Under the pieces are notes generated by a model, which saw only the letters and a program-made list of their open reading frames with translations, was not told the origin of the DNA and did not search any database. Positions 5,045 to 6,866 of a stretch of 6,866 nt of DNA are shown here, piece by piece. The DNA comes from Bacteroidales bacterium (GTDB lineage: Bacteria; Bacteroidota; Bacteroidia; Bacteroidales; 4484-276). Numbering within the stretch: position 1 is the stretch's first letter; each line of letters begins with the position of its first letter. Both the position numbers and the translations under genes were made by a program. The stretch lies in the NCBI GenBank assembly GCA_029939965.1, contig JAOZRY010000161.1, forward strand, positions 1-6,866, read 5' to 3'.

Positions 5045-6866
5045 ATGATCAACATAACATTACCTGATAATAGCATTAAACAATTTAACGAAGGTGTATC
5101 CGGTCTTGATATTGCCAGGAGTATTAGCGAGGGTTTGGCTCGTAATGTTCTATCTGCAAAAGTAAATGGTGAAGTTTGGGATGCAACACGTCCAATCTAT
5201 GAAGACGCTAATATACAGTTGCTAACCTGGAATGATGCTGAAGGAAAGGCTGCTATGTGGCATTCGTCAGCACACCTTATGGCCGAAGCTATTGAAGCTT
5301 TGTTTCCCGGAGCAAAATTTGGAATCGGTCCGGATATCGAAAAAGGATTTTATTACGATGTGGATACCGGCGACAGGATAATTACGGATGCTGATTTGCC
5401 CAGGATAGAAAAAAAGATGAAGGAGTTGGCAAAGCAGAAACAGACCTTTCAAAGGCGTGAAGTTTCAAAAAGCGATGCCCTCAGTTACTTTAATAATAAA
5501 GGCGATGAATACAAACTTGAGCTGATAGATGAGCTTGAAGATGGAAATATCACTTTTTACGAATCAGGTCAGTTTACCGATCTTTGTCGCGGGCCTCACA
5601 TCCCGAATACCAAAATTATTAAGGCTATAAAACTTACCAGTATTGCTGGTGCCTATTGGCGTGGTGATGAAAAACGCAAGCAGCTTACAAGAATTTACGG
5701 AATTACTTTTCCGAAAAATAAAGAGCTTGATGAATATCTTCAAATGATTGAAGAAGCTAAAAAGCGCGATCATAGGAGATTGGGTAAAGACCTTGAGATT
5801 TTTACTTTTTCAAATAAAGTTGGTTTAGGGTTGCCACTATGGTTACCCAAGGGTGCTGAACTAAGAGAAAGGCTGGAAAACTTTTTAAAAAAAGTACAAA
5901 AAGAAGCAGGGTATGTTCCTGTTATCACACCCCATATCGGAAATGTTGAACTTTACAAAACTTCAGGCCACTATCAGAAATATGGTGAAGAATCTTTCAA
6001 ACCTATTTCAACACCGGTCGAAGGGGAAGAGTTTTTTCTGAAACCCATGAATTGTCCACATCACTGCGAAATTTATAAACACCGACCCCATTCGTACAAA
6101 GATTTACCAATTCGATATTCCGAATTTGGAACTGTGTATCGCTACGAACAAAGTGGCGAATTGCATGGCTTGACCCGTGTAAGAGGATTTACACAAGACG
6201 ACGCACACATTTTTTGTATGCCCGATCAGGTGAAAGATGAGTTTAAAGGTGTAATGAAAATTGTAGCAAAAATTTTTAAAGCACTCGATTTTGAAAATTT
6301 CGTTACACAGATTTCGTTGCGCGATCCCGAAAACAACGAAAAATATATTGGTTCCGACGAGAACTGGGAAAAAGCCGAAAGAGCTATTCTGGAAGTTTCT
6401 GAGGAGACGGGACTCGAAACTATTGTAAAATACGGTGAAGCAGCATTTTATGGCCCAAAAATGGATTTCATGGTGAAAGATGCTTTAGGCCGAAGCTGGC
6501 AACTTGGAACAATCCAGGTTGATTATAATCTTCCCGATCGATTTGAGTTGGAGTACGTGGGTAGCGATAATGAAAAGCACCGTCCGGTAATGATTCACCG
6601 TGCCCCATTTGGTTCTATGGAAAGGTTTGTAGCTGTTTTAATTGAGCATTGTGCCGGAAAATTCCCGTTATGGCTGGCTCCTGATCAGGCTATCATATTG
6701 CCAATCAGCGAAAAGTATAACGGCTATGCTGAAAAAGTTTTATCTTTGCTGAAAAATTCAGATATTCGCGCCGAAATTGACACAAGAAGTGAGAAGACCG
6801 GGAGGAAAATTCGTGATGCCGAATTGAAAAAAATCCCCTATATGTTAATTGTCGGGGAGAAAGAAG
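5045..6866 (+). CDS. thrS: Threonyl-tRNA synthetase (3' end cut by the window edge)
   Basis: ThrRS charges tRNA-Thr with threonine in the cytoplasm. The frame is open for 607 codons plus one base with no stop. Bacterial ThrRS is usually about 640-645 residues, so roughly 35-40 C-terminal residues lie outside the window. The N-terminal TGS domain covers about residues 1-62. The editing domain that hydrolyses Ser-tRNA-Thr carries H73xxxH77 and C181xxxH185, matching E. coli His73, His77, Cys182 and His186. The class II core has zinc ligands C337 (MNCPHH), H388 (DDAHIF) and H518 (MIHRAPFG), motif 2 with R366 in YRYEQSGELHGLTRVRGF, and motif 3 at HRAPFGSMERF. The anticodon-binding domain starts near residue 540 (PLWLAPDQ). 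The ATG at 5045 gives the standard N-terminus MINITLPDN. An A-rich leader replaces a Shine-Dalgarno site. In many bacteria infC, rpmI and rplT follow thrS, but that cannot be seen here. Confidence 0.98.
   Translation, partial: MINITLPDNSIKQFNEGVSGLDIARSISEGLARNVLSAKVNGEVWDATRPIYEDANIQLLTWNDAEGKAAMWHSSAHLMAEAIEALFPGAKFGIGPDIEKGFYYDVDTGDRIITDADLPRIEKKMKELAKQKQTFQRREVSKSDALSYFNNKGDEYKLELIDELEDGNITFYESGQFTDLCRGPHIPNTKIIKAIKLTSIAGAYWRGDEKRKQLTRIYGITFPKNKELDEYLQMIEEAKKRDHRRLGKDLEIFTFSNKVGLGLPLWLPKGAELRERLENFLKKVQKEAGYVPVITPHIGNVELYKTSGHYQKYGEESFKPISTPVEGEEFFLKPMNCPHHCEIYKHRPHSYKDLPIRYSEFGTVYRYEQSGELHGLTRVRGFTQDDAHIFCMPDQVKDEFKGVMKIVAKIFKALDFENFVTQISLRDPENNEKYIGSDENWEKAERAILEVSEETGLETIVKYGEAAFYGPKMDFMVKDALGRSWQLGTIQVDYNLPDRFELEYVGSDNEKHRPVMIHRAPFGSMERFVAVLIEHCAGKFPLWLAPDQAIILPISEKYNGYAEKVLSLLKNSDIRAEIDTRSEKTGRKIRDAELKKIPYMLIVGEKE

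Noticed and set aside
1..6866. CRISPR array, mobile element, tRNA/rRNA gene or defence system
   Set aside because: No regularly spaced repeats, transposase or integrase motifs, cloverleaf-like sequences or defence-protein motifs were found on either strand. The window is almost fully occupied by five genes, four of them complete.

Overview
The window looks like chromosomal DNA from a Bacteroidota species, probably in or near the Bacteroidales/Marinilabiliales. The reasons are an AT-rich composition, no clear Shine-Dalgarno sites, a TAnnTTTG-type promoter in front of thrS, a type IX secretion (T9SS)-like C-terminal domain on one secreted protein, and a TPR / PD40-propeller / regulatory-like / OmpA protein with the architecture of the T9SS component PorE. 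Genus or species cannot be named from this alone.

All five genes are on the + strand. folD (55-936, one-carbon folate metabolism) is followed after 11 bp by a secreted protein of unknown function (948-2177) that carries a T9SS-type C-terminal domain. The stop of that gene overlaps the TTG start of queE (2174-2824, 7-deazaguanine synthesis for queuosine). These three look like one transcription unit. A 117-bp gap, if the ATG at 2942 is the start, leads to the PorE-like envelope gene (2942-4858). A 186-bp intergenic region follows, the longest in the window, and it holds two separate inverted repeats and the best promoter candidate. thrS then starts at 5045 and runs off the right edge with no stop codon, so it is incomplete only because the window ends.

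Functionally the window mixes housekeeping genes (FolD, QueE, ThrRS) with two envelope or secretion genes. An inferred link is that the 948-2177 product leaves the cell through the T9SS, and that the 2942-4858 product helps anchor that machine to peptidoglycan. I found no mobile element, CRISPR array, RNA gene, pseudogene or clearly new system. The most noteworthy signals are the near-palindrome overlapping the thrS promoter, the PorE-like protein lacking an obvious lipobox, and the uncharacterised secreted protein lodged between two metabolic genes.
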